Of a stretch of DNA of 50,723 nucleotides, positions 1 to 8,228 are shown one piece after another. Source of the DNA: Synechococcus sp. UW140. Lineage in GTDB: Bacteria > Cyanobacteriota > Cyanobacteriia > PCC-6307 > Cyanobiaceae. Each line of letters begins with the position of its first letter. Positions within the stretch are counted from its first letter, which is position 1. The stretch covers positions 1 to 50,723 of the forward strand of contig CAMAPJ010000006.1 of NCBI GenBank assembly GCA_945860085.1. The letters are read 5' to 3'. The translations under genes and the position numbers were made by a program. The notes beneath the pieces were generated by a model, which was given only the letters and a program-made list of their open reading frames with translations, did no database searches and was not told where the DNA came from.

Positions 1-182
1 CCGTGGGTGTACCAGGAGGTGACAAAGGTGGTGCCGGTGAGCCAACCCCCCAGGGCCAGATAGGCCGTGGGGAAGAGCAGCAGGCCGGACCAACCGACAA
101 AAACGAAGCGGTCGCGCTTAAGCCAGTCGTCGAGGATGTCGAACCATCCACGCTGAGGCGCGCGCCCTAGAGCGATCGTCAT
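1..182 (-). CDS. psbD: Photosystem II D2 protein, N-terminal part (runs off the window)
   Basis: D2 is one of the two reaction-centre core proteins of photosystem II and binds P680 chlorophylls, pheophytin and the quinone QA in the thylakoid membrane. Reading the minus strand from the ATG at 182 gives [20 protein letters not shown] followed by residues typical of the first transmembrane helix ([21 protein letters not shown]). Only about 60 residues are inside the window; the rest, and probably psbC, lie beyond the left edge. The next gene to the right (UPF0367) is divergent, with a gap of about 300 bp that should hold the psbD promoter. Identity is certain because the D2 N-terminus is almost invariant. 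Confidence 0.97.
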   Translation of the reverse strand, partial: MTIALGRAPQRGWFDILDDWLKRDRFVFVGWSGLLLFPTAYLALGGWLTGTTFVTSWYTH

Positions 183-489
183 GAGAGGCGAACTTCATGA
201 AGCGTTACAGGCTGACTGTACGGGGAGCCGGGGCTTTATGGCGGGTGCGCCGGCAAACCGGGCCCCAATCGGGGGTATTTAGGCAAAAACACCTAGTCAG
301 CCGGCCGGATCGGATCTGCGCCTGAAACCTCGAGGCCCCTAGGCCCCCCTCAGTCCTAGGGCTGGCTGGCGGATCCAGGGGGACCCGCTCCCTGTCCCCC
401 CACCCCGACCCCCGGCGGCCGCCCTGAGGTGGGTCCAAACATGGGGGCGTTCCATTCGCCAGAGTGGGGTTTGGCCGTGAACCTGATCC
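183..489. other. Intergenic region between divergent psbD and UPF0367 genes
   Basis: About 300 bp with no credible gene. It holds the putative psbD -10 box and inverted repeat (206-220). The remainder is GC-rich with C-runs and G-runs (about 340-425). Open frames crossing it have neither recognisable composition nor a homologue I know. Confidence 0.5.
206..220 (-). promoter_or_regulatory. Putative psbD -10 box inside a short inverted repeat
   Basis: On the psbD strand, TACAGT at 220-215 fits the picocyanobacterial -10 pattern TANNNT and lies about 33 nt upstream of the start codon. It forms one arm of an inverted repeat (TACAG, five-base spacer, CTGTA). The arms could be an operator or a 5'-UTR hairpin. 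The GTTACA half at 204-209 resembles an RpaB-type (HLR1) half-site, which is inference only. Confidence 0.35.
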
Positions 490-753
490 GTGTACGTCAT
501 CGAGCTCTCGCTCAAGCTCAGCCCCATGCCCGTTGCCGTGCAACGCAAGGAGCAGGAAGCCGCCTTGGCCCTCTTCGCCCAGGTCAAGCAGGCAATGGAG
601 AGCGGCGAACCACGCCTGCTCGAACTCAGCTGTGAAAAAGAGGAAGAGAAGCGGATTGCCCTGCTCAGCAGCGAAATCGTCGCTGTTCAGTCCTACGAGA
701 AAACCGCCGGTAGTTCCAGCGGCAAGCGTCCTGGCTTCTCCTTCGACGGCTGA
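490..753 (+). CDS. UPF0367 family protein
   Basis: A small 87-residue protein of the cyanobacterial UPF0367 family, whose function is unknown. It starts at a GTG and reads [20 protein letters not shown], with a central [25 protein letters not shown] and a C-terminal GKRPGFSF. These three blocks are what I recognise as the family signature. It looks soluble, with no signal peptide or membrane segment. It ends three bases before the TTG start of the ABC ATPase gene, so the two are probably co-transcribed. The family assignment is from memory of conserved blocks; nothing in the sequence indicates a biochemical role. Confidence 0.85.
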   Translation: MYVIELSLKLSPMPVAVQRKEQEAALALFAQVKQAMESGEPRLLELSCEKEEEKRIALLSSEIVAVQSYEKTAGSSSGKRPGFSFDG

Positions 754-756
754 CCC

Positions 757-1527
757 TTGGCGGCCGACTCCCTCTCCAATCGCTCCCAGGCCGGTGCGTC
801 GCACCAAGCCGATCCGCCCCTGCAGGTGGATCAGCTGCGCTTTGTCTGGCCCTCGGGCCAGGTCGCCCTTGATGCGTGCAGTTTTGCCATTCCCCGGCCA
901 GGCCTGTGGATGTTGGTGGGCGGCAATGGCAGTGGCAAAAGCACCCTGTTGCGCCTAATTACCGGCCTGCTGGAGCCCAACTCCGGCCAGATCCGCTGCA
1001 GCGGCAAGCCGGCGCTGGTGTTTCAAAATCCCGATCACCAGCTATTGCTGCCCAGCTGCGGCAGCGATGTGCAGCTGTCCCTGCCTGCAGGGCTGAGCAC
1101 AGCCCAGCGGCAGGAGCAGATCGCCCTGGCCCTCGAGCAGGTGGGTCTGGCCGGCCTGCAGCAGCGGCCGATCCATAGCCTCAGCGGCGGCCAGAAGCAA
1201 CGGCTGGCCGTGGCCGGCGCCCTGGCGAGCAGGGCCCAGCTCCTGCTGCTCGATGAGCCCACGGCCCTGCTGGACCCGGACAGTCAGCGGGATGTACTCG
1301 CATTGGTGCGCCAGCTCTGCAGCCCGACGCCCAAGCCCGGGCCAGGGCTCACCCAAGGGTCCCTGCCAGGGCCGATCACGGCCCTGTGGATCACCCACCG
1401 CCTCGATGAACTGGACCATTGCGACGGCGCCGCTTTAGTGCGCCATGGGCGGGTGGGCCGCTGGCAGGACGGATCAGCCCTGCGGCAGCGACTCAATCGC
1501 TTGCCCCTGGGGAGGGGCGAGAGGTAA
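757..1527 (+). CDS. ABC transporter ATP-binding protein (CbiO/EcfA-like)
   Basis: A stand-alone nucleotide-binding subunit of an ABC transporter, 256 residues, starting at TTG three bases after the UPF0367 stop. All core motifs are visible: Walker A GGNGSGKST (about 55-63), Q-loop VFQNPDHQLLLP (about 88-99), signature LSGGQKQR (about 142-149), Walker B LLLLDEPT (about 161-168) and switch histidine WITHRLDEL (about 210). The QNPDHQ block resembles ATPases of the CbiO/EcfA type, which energise cobalt, nickel or vitamin uptake. No membrane permease or substrate-binding gene is adjacent, so substrate and even direction are unknown. A linker between Walker B and the H-loop (about 187-206) is rich in proline and glycine. 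tRNA-Asn follows 16 bp downstream. Confidence 0.88.
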   Translation: MAADSLSNRSQAGASHQADPPLQVDQLRFVWPSGQVALDACSFAIPRPGLWMLVGGNGSGKSTLLRLITGLLEPNSGQIRCSGKPALVFQNPDHQLLLPSCGSDVQLSLPAGLSTAQRQEQIALALEQVGLAGLQQRPIHSLSGGQKQRLAVAGALASRAQLLLLDEPTALLDPDSQRDVLALVRQLCSPTPKPGPGLTQGSLPGPITALWITHRLDELDHCDGAALVRHGRVGRWQDGSALRQRLNRLPLGRGER

Positions 1528-1543
1528 GTTCAACAGGTCCCAT

Positions 1544-1615
<72 letters not shown>

Positions 1616-1625
1616 CTTTTTTCCC

Positions 1626-1653
1626 AAAACCCCAGCCTCCGCTGGGGTTTTTT
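1626..1653 (+). terminator. Intrinsic terminator after tRNA-Asn
   Basis: CCCCAGC (1630-1636), loop CTCC, GCTGGGG (1641-1647), then six Ts; flanking AAAA and TTTT extend the stem. The A-run on the other side would let it work in both directions. It closes the UPF0367-ABC-tRNA unit. Confidence 0.9.
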
Positions 1654-2095
1654 CTTGGCTGGTGGAGTCCGGCAGCGGGGTCGGCCATCCCTCCCGGCGA
1701 CAACAGCAGCCCAAGCCAGCCACCTCTTCTGGCCGCCAGGCCCACCCAGGGGCCGTCAGCTAGAGGTCTCCGGGCCCGGGGACAGCGGACGCGAGCCCAG
1801 CAGCAGCAAGGCTGATCCTCGAGGTCTGATCCTCAGGAGGGGCTAACGAACGGCTAACGATTGGCAACGATCCCGTCAGATTGGCAGCATCCTCAGCTAA
1901 AGAGGAGCTGAAGTTTTGATGCTCACCCTGGGGGGTATCGGCGAGCAAAGCCCTTGGCCCCATTGCTTTTTTTCCTGAGCGGCCCCAAAAAGGCGGCCAT
2001 GGCGGACCGCCGAATTCCAGATCGTTTGGGGAGAATGCCGCAACTCATTCGTTGCGGAAGCGTTTGTCTGACCGCCTCATGCCCCCCTTGACCCG
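1654..2095. other. Long leader/intergenic region upstream of rpaA with direct repeats
   Basis: About 440 bp with no convincing gene. It contains CTGATCCTC twice (1812-1820, 1826-1834), GGCTAACGA twice (1841-1849, 1852-1860), and GATTGGCA twice (1859-1866, 1879-1886). There is a small hairpin TCAGCT/AGCTGA (1893-1911) and a T7 run at 1967-1973. GAGAAT at 2031-2036 could be a weak -10 box for rpaA. These are candidate regulatory sites; a small RNA ending at the T-run is possible but unsupported. Confidence 0.4.
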
Positions 2096-2875
<780 letters not shown>

Positions 2876-2876
2876 G

Positions 2877-2893
2877 CCCCCGTCCAAAGGGGG
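2877..2893. terminator. Possible hairpin between convergent rpaA and holB
   Basis: CCCCC (2877-2881) and GGGGG (2889-2893) can pair around a seven-base loop in the 37-bp gap between two convergent genes. There is no T-run on either side, so terminator function is only suggested by position. Confidence 0.3.
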
Positions 2894-2912
2894 AATGCCA
2901 AGCCTGCTCAGT

Positions 2913-4019
2913 TCAAGGGCTGCCGACCAAGCCCGAGAGTTCCAGTAGGGCTACTTCCCAGGCCAGCCTTGGCTGCACATAGGAACGCAGGTGGGAGCGC
3001 AAACCCTCCAGGCGCCGCTGCACCCCCGGGTCTGGCCGCTGGCGCCAGAGTCGCCACTGCCACCAATTGAGCAGCCAGAGCTGCTGCTCAGCATCGAGGG
3101 CCTCGCAGAGATCGCGCGCCAGGGCCAGCGCCTCGATCGGACTGCCCCCCTTGCTGGGCCCCACTCGCGAGCTCTGGCCCGAAGCCAGGCTGCCCAGGCT
3201 CCAGAGCCGCTCGGCAAGACCCTCCGGCAAGGCCGCCCATTGCTCCCGGCACTGCAGCAGGGCCCCGGGTGAGCCAGCCGCCAGCTCCAGCAGTTCTGGT
3301 GGATCTGGCTTGGCAACTGGATCGGGTCTAGCGACTGGATCGCTGTTGGCCTCCAAAGAGGCCTCTGCTTGGGGATCTACTTGGGGATCAGCTGAGGCCT
3401 CTTTGGAGGCGCTGACCGGCGCCTGCCGCTGCAGCACTTCAACGATCTCGTTGGGGCTGAGGCGGCGAAAGGGAATCTGCTGGCAGCGGGAGCGAATCGT
3501 GCTCAGCAGGCGCTCTGGCGCTGCCGTCAACAGGATCAGCAGACCGCCTCCCGGTTCCTCCAAGGTTTTGAGCAAGGCATTGGCAGCCCCCTCGGCCATG
3601 GCCTCCACCGCCTCGATCACCACCAGGCAGCGGGGCGATTCCAGCGGCCGGCGGCCGAGGAACTGGGACACGCTGCGCACCTGCTCCAGTCGCAACTGGG
3701 GTGGCGCCTTGCGGCTGATTCCCGCCGCCAGGGCTTCTGAGGCGGGGATCAGCTGGCCCTGGTGCTGGTAGGTGGGCTCAAGCCAAAGCAGGTCGGGATG
3801 GTTGCCCTCCTGCAGGCGCCGCCGCAGCGATGGGGCCCCGCCGGAGCCGGCGATCACGCCCTCAAGAAAGCGCCGGGCCGCCAAGGCCCGTCCCACCCCA
3901 TCGGCGCCGCTGAACAGATAGGCCGGCGCCAGGCGCTGTTGGTCCAGGGCGGCTTGCAACAGGGCCGTGGCCGGCGCCTGGCCGACCAGGCCTGCAAACA
4001 GGTCGCTTGGATCAGCCAT
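2913..4019 (-). CDS. holB: DNA polymerase III subunit delta' (HolB)
   Basis: Clamp-loader subunit of the replicative polymerase. The N-terminal AAA+ domain reads LFAGLVGQAPATALLQAALDQ, then a degenerate nucleotide-binding loop GADGVGRALAA with R instead of the Walker A lysine, as expected for delta', which does not hydrolyse ATP. EAMAEGAANALLKTLEEPGG and IRSRCQ (SRC motif) follow. At 368 residues it is longer than a minimal delta' because of a low-complexity linker (about residues 200-245) rich in D, P, A, S and E, with a DPVA(R/K)P hexapeptide repeat. That linker is encoded by a perfect inverted repeat and 18-bp tandem repeats, described separately. It precedes tmk in coding orientation only distantly (66 bp after the tmk stop) and probably belongs to the ATPase-tmk-holB unit. 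Confidence 0.93.
   Translation of the reverse strand: MADPSDLFAGLVGQAPATALLQAALDQQRLAPAYLFSGADGVGRALAARRFLEGVIAGSGGAPSLRRRLQEGNHPDLLWLEPTYQHQGQLIPASEALAAGISRKAPPQLRLEQVRSVSQFLGRRPLESPRCLVVIEAVEAMAEGAANALLKTLEEPGGGLLILLTAAPERLLSTIRSRCQQIPFRRLSPNEIVEVLQRQAPVSASKEASADPQVDPQAEASLEANSDPVARPDPVAKPDPPELLELAAGSPGALLQCREQWAALPEGLAERLWSLGSLASGQSSRVGPSKGGSPIEALALARDLCEALDAEQQLWLLNWWQWRLWRQRPDPGVQRRLEGLRSHLRSYVQPRLAWEVALLELSGLVGSP
3295..3348. repeat. 18-bp tandem repeat in the holB linker
   Basis: Copies at 3313-3330 and 3331-3348 share ACTGGATCG; a more diverged copy lies at 3295-3312. Because 18 bp is six codons, the repeats encode the in-frame hexapeptide DPVARP/DPVAKP in HolB. Copy-number change would not shift the frame. 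Confidence 0.7.
3349..3410. repeat. Perfect 17-bp inverted repeat inside holB
   Basis: GCCTCCAAAGAGGCCTC at 3349-3365 is exactly complementary to GAGGCCTCTTTGGAGGC at 3394-3410, with a 28-nt spacer. The spacer carries CTTGGGGATC twice, 12 bp apart (3368-3377, 3380-3389). Each arm includes the palindrome GAGGCCTC. The element is in frame in the variable HolB linker and directly abuts the 18-bp tandem repeats. Confidence 0.85.
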
Positions 4020-4085
4020 GCCCGGAACTCTGGCTCACGGTCCGGGGTCGCCATGGGGGCTCGGGTTCTGGCTTGAGCTGACCTG

Positions 4086-4820
4086 TCATGGGCTTGCTTC
4101 GAGCCCATGGGCCTGGGGGCCAGCGGGCGGCATCCCGCCAAAGCGCTGGAGCAGCAGGGCTCCGATGGCCGCAAACAACGGCTCGGGCGCCAGGCTGGCA
4201 TCGAGTCGGCACCAGCCCCGTTGGGCGGCCAGGGCGGCAAAGCCGGCGCAGACCCGCTCCAGGAAGGCGTCCCCGGCGGATTCGATGCGGTCGGCGGCCC
4301 GTGCCCCGAGGCGGCGGCGCGATTCAGCCAGGGGCAAATCGAGCCAGAGGGTGAGATCGGGCTGCAGATCGGCCGTGGCGATGCGCTCCAGCTGGTCGAT
4401 CAGGGCGAGGGACAGGCCCCGGCCGTAGCCCTGGTAGGCGGCAGTGGAGCCGCTGAAGCGATCGCTGAGCACCCAGTGACCGGCCTCCAGAGCCGGGGCG
4501 ATCTGTTGCCGCACATGCTGGGCCCGGTCGGCGGCATAGAGCAACAGCTCGGCCGTGGGCTCTGGCGCCGCCTCGCCGGGGGGGTGGAGCAGCAGCTGGC
4601 GCAGGGCCTGGCCCAGGGCCGTGCCCCCCGGCTCGCGGGTCACCAGCAGCTCGGCGCCCGAGGGCAGCAGGCCACTGGCCGGCAACCACTGGGCCAGGGC
4701 GGCGATCTGGGTGGTCTTACCGCAGCCATCGATCCCTTCCAGCACCAGAAAGCGGCCCCGGGGCAAGCCAGCGCGGCCGGACTCACTCAACTGCGGCCGG
4801 ACTGGGGGCAGGGGCGTCAC
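4086..4820 (-). CDS. tmk: Thymidylate kinase
   Basis: Phosphorylates dTMP to dTDP for DNA synthesis. P-loop GIDGCGKTT follows FLVLE near the N-terminus. VTREPGGTALGQALR is the DR/EPGG substrate loop, LLYAADRAQHV and VLSDRFSGSTAAYQGYGRG are the DRY-like motif, and the LID region is LPLAESRRRLGARAADRIES. I chose GTG 4820 (about 244 residues). An upstream ATG at 4877 would add 19 residues of unlike composition and overlap the preceding ATPase gene by 47 bp; from GTG 4820 the gap is 10 bp. It lies between the copper ATPase and holB in one minus-strand run, a pairing of tmk with holB that is common in bacteria. Confidence 0.93.
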   Translation of the reverse strand: MTPLPPVRPQLSESGRAGLPRGRFLVLEGIDGCGKTTQIAALAQWLPASGLLPSGAELLVTREPGGTALGQALRQLLLHPPGEAAPEPTAELLLYAADRAQHVRQQIAPALEAGHWVLSDRFSGSTAAYQGYGRGLSLALIDQLERIATADLQPDLTLWLDLPLAESRRRLGARAADRIESAGDAFLERVCAGFAALAAQRGWCRLDASLAPEPLFAAIGALLLQRFGGMPPAGPQAHGLEASP

Positions 4821-4830
4821 AGGGGAAGGG

Positions 4831-7320
4831 TCACGGACGGGCTTGCAGCGGGTCTGGCCCCTGCAGCAGTAGGGCATTGAGCACCACGGTGATCGAGCTG
4901 GTGGCCATCAGCAGGGCCGCCAGGGGGGGCGAAAGCAACAGCCCGAAACGGGGCAGCAGCACCCCGGCGGCGATCGGCAACACCACCAGGTTGTAACCGA
5001 AGGCCCAAACAAGATTTTGGCGCACCTTGGCCATGGTGCGACGGGCAATCAGCAGGCCTTCAACGACCCCTTCCAAGCGGTCGCCCAACACCACCAGGCC
5101 GGCGCTGTCCTGGGCGATCTGGGTGCCAGTCCCGACGGCGATGCCGAGGTCGGCCGCGGCCAGGGCCGGGGCATCGTTGATGCCATCACCCACCATCGCC
5201 ACCGGCCCCCGCTGGCGCCATTGCAGCAGCCGCTCCAGCTTCTGCTGGGGCAGCAGCTCCCAGGCCACCTGATCCAGCGGCACGGCCAGCTGGCGGGCCA
5301 GTTGCTCCACGGCGGGACGTCGATCGCCGCTGAGCATCCCCAAATCCAGCCCCAGCCGGGCCAGCTCCGCCAGGCTGGCGCCAGCATCGGGCCTGGGCTG
5401 GTCCTGAACGGCTACCAGGGCAACAAGGGTGGCCCCAGGGCCGAAATCCCCACCAGACGGCTCAGGGGCACGGGCGCTAACGGCCAACACCGTGGCGCCA
5501 GCGACTTCCAGCCGTTGCAGAGGGGCCTCAATCGCTGCCTGGGTCACGATCCCCAGCTCAACGAGCCAACCCGGCCGGCCGACGTGGCAGAGCCGGCTGG
5601 CCCCGAGCCGATCAGCGGCAGGAGTCAGCAGTTGGCCTGTCACGCCTTGGCCGGCGATCGTGCGGCTGTCTGCGACCTCAAGCAGGGGCAAGTCGCGCCG
5701 CTGGGCCTCCTGGAGAAGGGCGAACGCGAGCGGATGGCGGGTGTGTTGCTCCAGGCTGGCGGCGATCTGCACCAGGCCAGCCAGCTCGGCATGGGCGAGG
5801 GCGTCCTCGCCCGGAGTAAGGGCACCCGCCGCCTGGGCGGCGCCACTGGCCACAAGCTGGGCGGGACTTGCCAGCAGCTCCACGGCCATGACCAGGGGCC
5901 GGCCCAGGGTGAGGGTGCCGGTTTTGTCGAACAGGACCGAGCGCAGACTTGCCGCCATTTCGATCGCATCGCCACCGCGAAATAGCAGACCGGATCGAGC
6001 CGCCAACCCAGATCCCACCGTGATCGCCGCCGGAGTCGCCAGGCCCAAGGCGCAGGGGCAAGCCACGACCAACACCGAAATCGCCAGCTGCAGGGCCAAA
6101 GGCAGGGGCGCCATGGCTGCCGGGTGCATGGCGCCCAGGCCCATGACCTGATGGCCGCCATGGGCCTGGGCGGCCGGGGCCGCCAGCAGCACCTGGGGCC
6201 AGAGCGTTGTGCCCCACTGCCACCAGAACAGGAAGGTAGCGGCCGCCAGCAGCAACACGGCCACACTGAAACGGCCGGCGATGCGATCGGCCAGACCCTG
6301 AATCGGCGCCTTGCGGGCCTGGGCCTCCTCCACCAGGGCAATGATCCGGGCCACGGCGCTATCGGAGCCGCAGCGCAGCACCTGCAGGGTCAAGGGTGCC
6401 TCCAGGTTGAGGCTGCCGGCGGCCAGTTCGCTGCCGGGCTGGGCCTGGAGCGGCAAAGGTTCGCCCGTGAGGCTGGATACATCCACGGCCGAGCGGCCCT
6501 CCAACACCAGGCCATCGACGGGCACCCGATCCCCCGGCAACAGCAGCAGCCGATCGTCCGGCAGCAAGCCTCCGACACGCACCGGCCGCGGTGGTCCCTC
6601 GCCGAGCAGCAACAGGGCCGTATCGGGCTGCAGGGCCGCCAGCTGTTCGAGGGCGCGGCCGGTGCGGAAGCGGGCCCGCTCCTCGATGAAGCGGCCCAGC
6701 AACACAAAGCCCAGCAGCATCACGGGCTCGTTGAAAAAACACTGCCAGCCCAGGACTGGCACCAGCAAGGCCACCAGGCTGGCCAGGTAGGCACTGCCCA
6801 TGCCCAGGCCCACCAGGGTGTCCATGCTTGGCACGCCACCCAGGGCCCCCACCAGGCCGCGCACCAGGATCGGCCGGCCCGGCAGGGCCAGGGCCAGGGT
6901 CGCCACAAGGGCGTGCAGGCGGATATCGGCCAGCCAAGGGAGGGGCAGGTCGCCCGCCTCGCTCAGATGACCCAGCACCGACACCAGCAGCAGACCCAAG
7001 GCCACCACCAGCCGGCGCCACTGCTGCCACCAGCTCTCCTGGCGCTGGCGCTGGGCCCGGCTTAGGGGCGTGGAGGTCTGGTCGCGGCGTTGGGCTTGGA
7101 AGCCAAGGGCCGCCAAGGCGTCCACCAAGGGACCCGACGGATCCCCCTCCAGGGCAGGATCCAGCCCCACCCAGGCAGTGCGGGTCAGCAGGTTGACACT
7201 GGCCTGACGCACGCCGGGCTGCTCCAGGAGCCGCCGCTCCACGGCCCGCACGCAAGCACCACACTTCATGCCCTCCACCTGCAGCAGCAGCGGCGCGACA
7301 GCTTCGGCAGCAGCGGACAA
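4831..7320 (-). CDS. Copper-translocating P1B-type ATPase (CopA/PacS/CtaA-like)
   Basis: Membrane pump moving Cu+ across the plasma or thylakoid membrane; in cyanobacteria such pumps supply plastocyanin or export copper. It is 829 residues. One N-terminal HMA domain carries GMKCGACV (CxxC, about residues 17-24). TGEPLP marks the actuator domain, VVACPCALG (about 420) is the CPC transport motif, DKTGT (about 465) holds the phosphorylated Asp, HTRHPLA is the SEHPL-type HP motif, and GDGINDAP is near 714. YN in the seventh and MATSS in the eighth transmembrane segment are the P1B-1 (Cu+) signature. A loop before the CPC helix is rich in His and Met (AHGGHQVMGLGAMHPAAM). Whether it is importer, thylakoid pump or exporter cannot be told from sequence alone. 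Confidence 0.92.
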   Translation of the reverse strand: MSAAAEAVAPLLLQVEGMKCGACVRAVERRLLEQPGVRQASVNLLTRTAWVGLDPALEGDPSGPLVDALAALGFQAQRRDQTSTPLSRAQRQRQESWWQQWRRLVVALGLLLVSVLGHLSEAGDLPLPWLADIRLHALVATLALALPGRPILVRGLVGALGGVPSMDTLVGLGMGSAYLASLVALLVPVLGWQCFFNEPVMLLGFVLLGRFIEERARFRTGRALEQLAALQPDTALLLLGEGPPRPVRVGGLLPDDRLLLLPGDRVPVDGLVLEGRSAVDVSSLTGEPLPLQAQPGSELAAGSLNLEAPLTLQVLRCGSDSAVARIIALVEEAQARKAPIQGLADRIAGRFSVAVLLLAAATFLFWWQWGTTLWPQVLLAAPAAQAHGGHQVMGLGAMHPAAMAPLPLALQLAISVLVVACPCALGLATPAAITVGSGLAARSGLLFRGGDAIEMAASLRSVLFDKTGTLTLGRPLVMAVELLASPAQLVASGAAQAAGALTPGEDALAHAELAGLVQIAASLEQHTRHPLAFALLQEAQRRDLPLLEVADSRTIAGQGVTGQLLTPAADRLGASRLCHVGRPGWLVELGIVTQAAIEAPLQRLEVAGATVLAVSARAPEPSGGDFGPGATLVALVAVQDQPRPDAGASLAELARLGLDLGMLSGDRRPAVEQLARQLAVPLDQVAWELLPQQKLERLLQWRQRGPVAMVGDGINDAPALAAADLGIAVGTGTQIAQDSAGLVVLGDRLEGVVEGLLIARRTMAKVRQNLVWAFGYNLVVLPIAAGVLLPRFGLLLSPPLAALLMATSSITVVLNALLLQGPDPLQARP

Positions 7321-7652
7321 AGGGCAGGGTTCAGATGCCCCAGGCTAGGCAGCCTCCCCACCCGTGCCCCACCCCGTGCACCACCGTGTCAGGGCCAGGA
7401 CAGGGGCCCAAGACGGTATGCCGGCGCGAGATTTGCCTTAGGCAAGGCTGGCTGGGCGAGCGGCTTGCTTTGGCAGGCGGCTTGCTTTGGCAGGCGGCTT
7501 ACCTAGGCAGAACCCTTACCCAGGCCGTCGCTGAGGCGGATTAAGGCGTGGCCCGCGCGCCGGCCGGCCCGGCCCCCACCAGCGCCGACTGCCTCGGGCC
7601 AGAAGGCTCGGATCCAGGGGAAGATGGCTCCACGCCGATCCGGACTCCAGCC
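7321..7652. other. Divergent intergenic region between the copper ATPase and ycf3
   Basis: About 330 bp if ycf3 starts at 7653. It holds a perfect inverted repeat TTGCCT-T-AGGCAA (7433-7445) and the 17-bp tandem repeat listed separately. The stretch 7548-7652 stays open in the ycf3 frame but looks unlike Ycf3. No other gene is visible. Confidence 0.45.
7461..7500. repeat. 17-bp tandem repeat, about 2.4 copies
   Basis: CGGCTTGCTTTGGCAGG at 7461-7477 is repeated exactly at 7478-7494 and begins a third time (CGGCTT). It lies in the gap upstream of ycf3. Confidence 0.9.
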
Positions 7653-8174
7653 GTGCCCCGCTCCCAGCGCAACGACAACTTCATTGACAAGAGCTTCACG
7701 GTGATGGCGGACCTGATCGTGAAGCTGCTGCCGATCGATCCCAAGGCCAAGGAGGCCTATGTGTATTACCGCGACGGCCTCTCCGCCCAGAACGACGGCG
7801 ACTACGCCGAAGCCCTGGATAACTACGAAGAGGCCCTGCGCCTGGAGGAAAACGCCGTGGACCGGGGCGAAATCTTCAAGAACATGGCGATCATTTTCAT
7901 GAGCAATGGCGAGGAAGAAAAAGCCCTCGACTACTACCGTCAATCGCTCGATGAAAACGCCAACTCGCCGTCGTGCCTCAAGAACATGGGGCTGATCTAC
8001 GAGAAATGGGGCCGCATCGCCGCCGAGAATGGCGACCAAGATGGGGCCGATCGCTGGTTTGACCAGGCGGCGGAATTTTGGGGACGGGCCGTGCGGCTCT
8101 ATCCAGGCGGCTACCTGGAGATCGAGAACTGGCTGAAGTCCTCGGGCCGCAGCAACGTCGATGTTTATTTCTGA
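7653..8174 (+). CDS. ycf3: Photosystem I assembly protein Ycf3
   Basis: TPR protein on the thylakoid surface that chaperones assembly of PsaA/PsaB into photosystem I. From GTG 7653 the product is 173 residues, the usual family length, beginning [20 protein letters not shown], which is highly conserved. Three TPR-like repeats follow: [30 protein letters not shown], then [28 protein letters not shown], then a diverged third ending [14 protein letters not shown]. An upstream GTG at 7548 keeps the frame open but adds 35 residues not seen in homologues, so I rejected it. It is divergent from the copper ATPase and convergent with radA (54-bp gap). Confidence 0.95.
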   Translation: MPRSQRNDNFIDKSFTVMADLIVKLLPIDPKAKEAYVYYRDGLSAQNDGDYAEALDNYEEALRLEENAVDRGEIFKNMAIIFMSNGEEEKALDYYRQSLDENANSPSCLKNMGLIYEKWGRIAAENGDQDGADRWFDQAAEFWGRAVRLYPGGYLEIENWLKSSGRSNVDVYF

Positions 8175-8228
8175 GTTCTGAGCCTGCGCCTGGAGCCGGG
8201 ATGGGGCCTGAGCCGACTCTCCTGGGGC

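Noticed and set aside
205..807. 200-codon minus-strand frame spanning the psbD upstream region and UPF0367
   Set aside because: It overlaps two recognised genes and the psbD promoter and shows no conserved domain.
1760..1963. 67-codon minus-strand frame upstream of rpaA
   Set aside because: No ribosome site, no family resemblance, and it crosses the repeat-rich region.
3349..3410. holB inverted repeat considered as an insertion-sequence remnant
   Set aside because: No transposase coding, no target duplication that I can delimit, and the holB frame remains open; a small palindromic element fits better.
4107..4880. 257-codon plus-strand frame opposite tmk
   Set aside because: Shadow frame of a clearly conserved thymidylate kinase; its composition (Q, G, A, R) is typical of antisense frames in GC-rich DNA.
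7461..7500. Short direct repeats considered as a CRISPR array
   Set aside because: Copies are head to tail with no spacers and fewer than three units; no cas gene is present. The same holds for 22255, 29995 and 34275.
7548..7652. N-terminal extension of ycf3 from GTG 7548
   Set aside because: Ycf3 proteins begin at MPR(S/T)QRNDNF; the extra 35 residues are P/G/A-rich and unlike the family.
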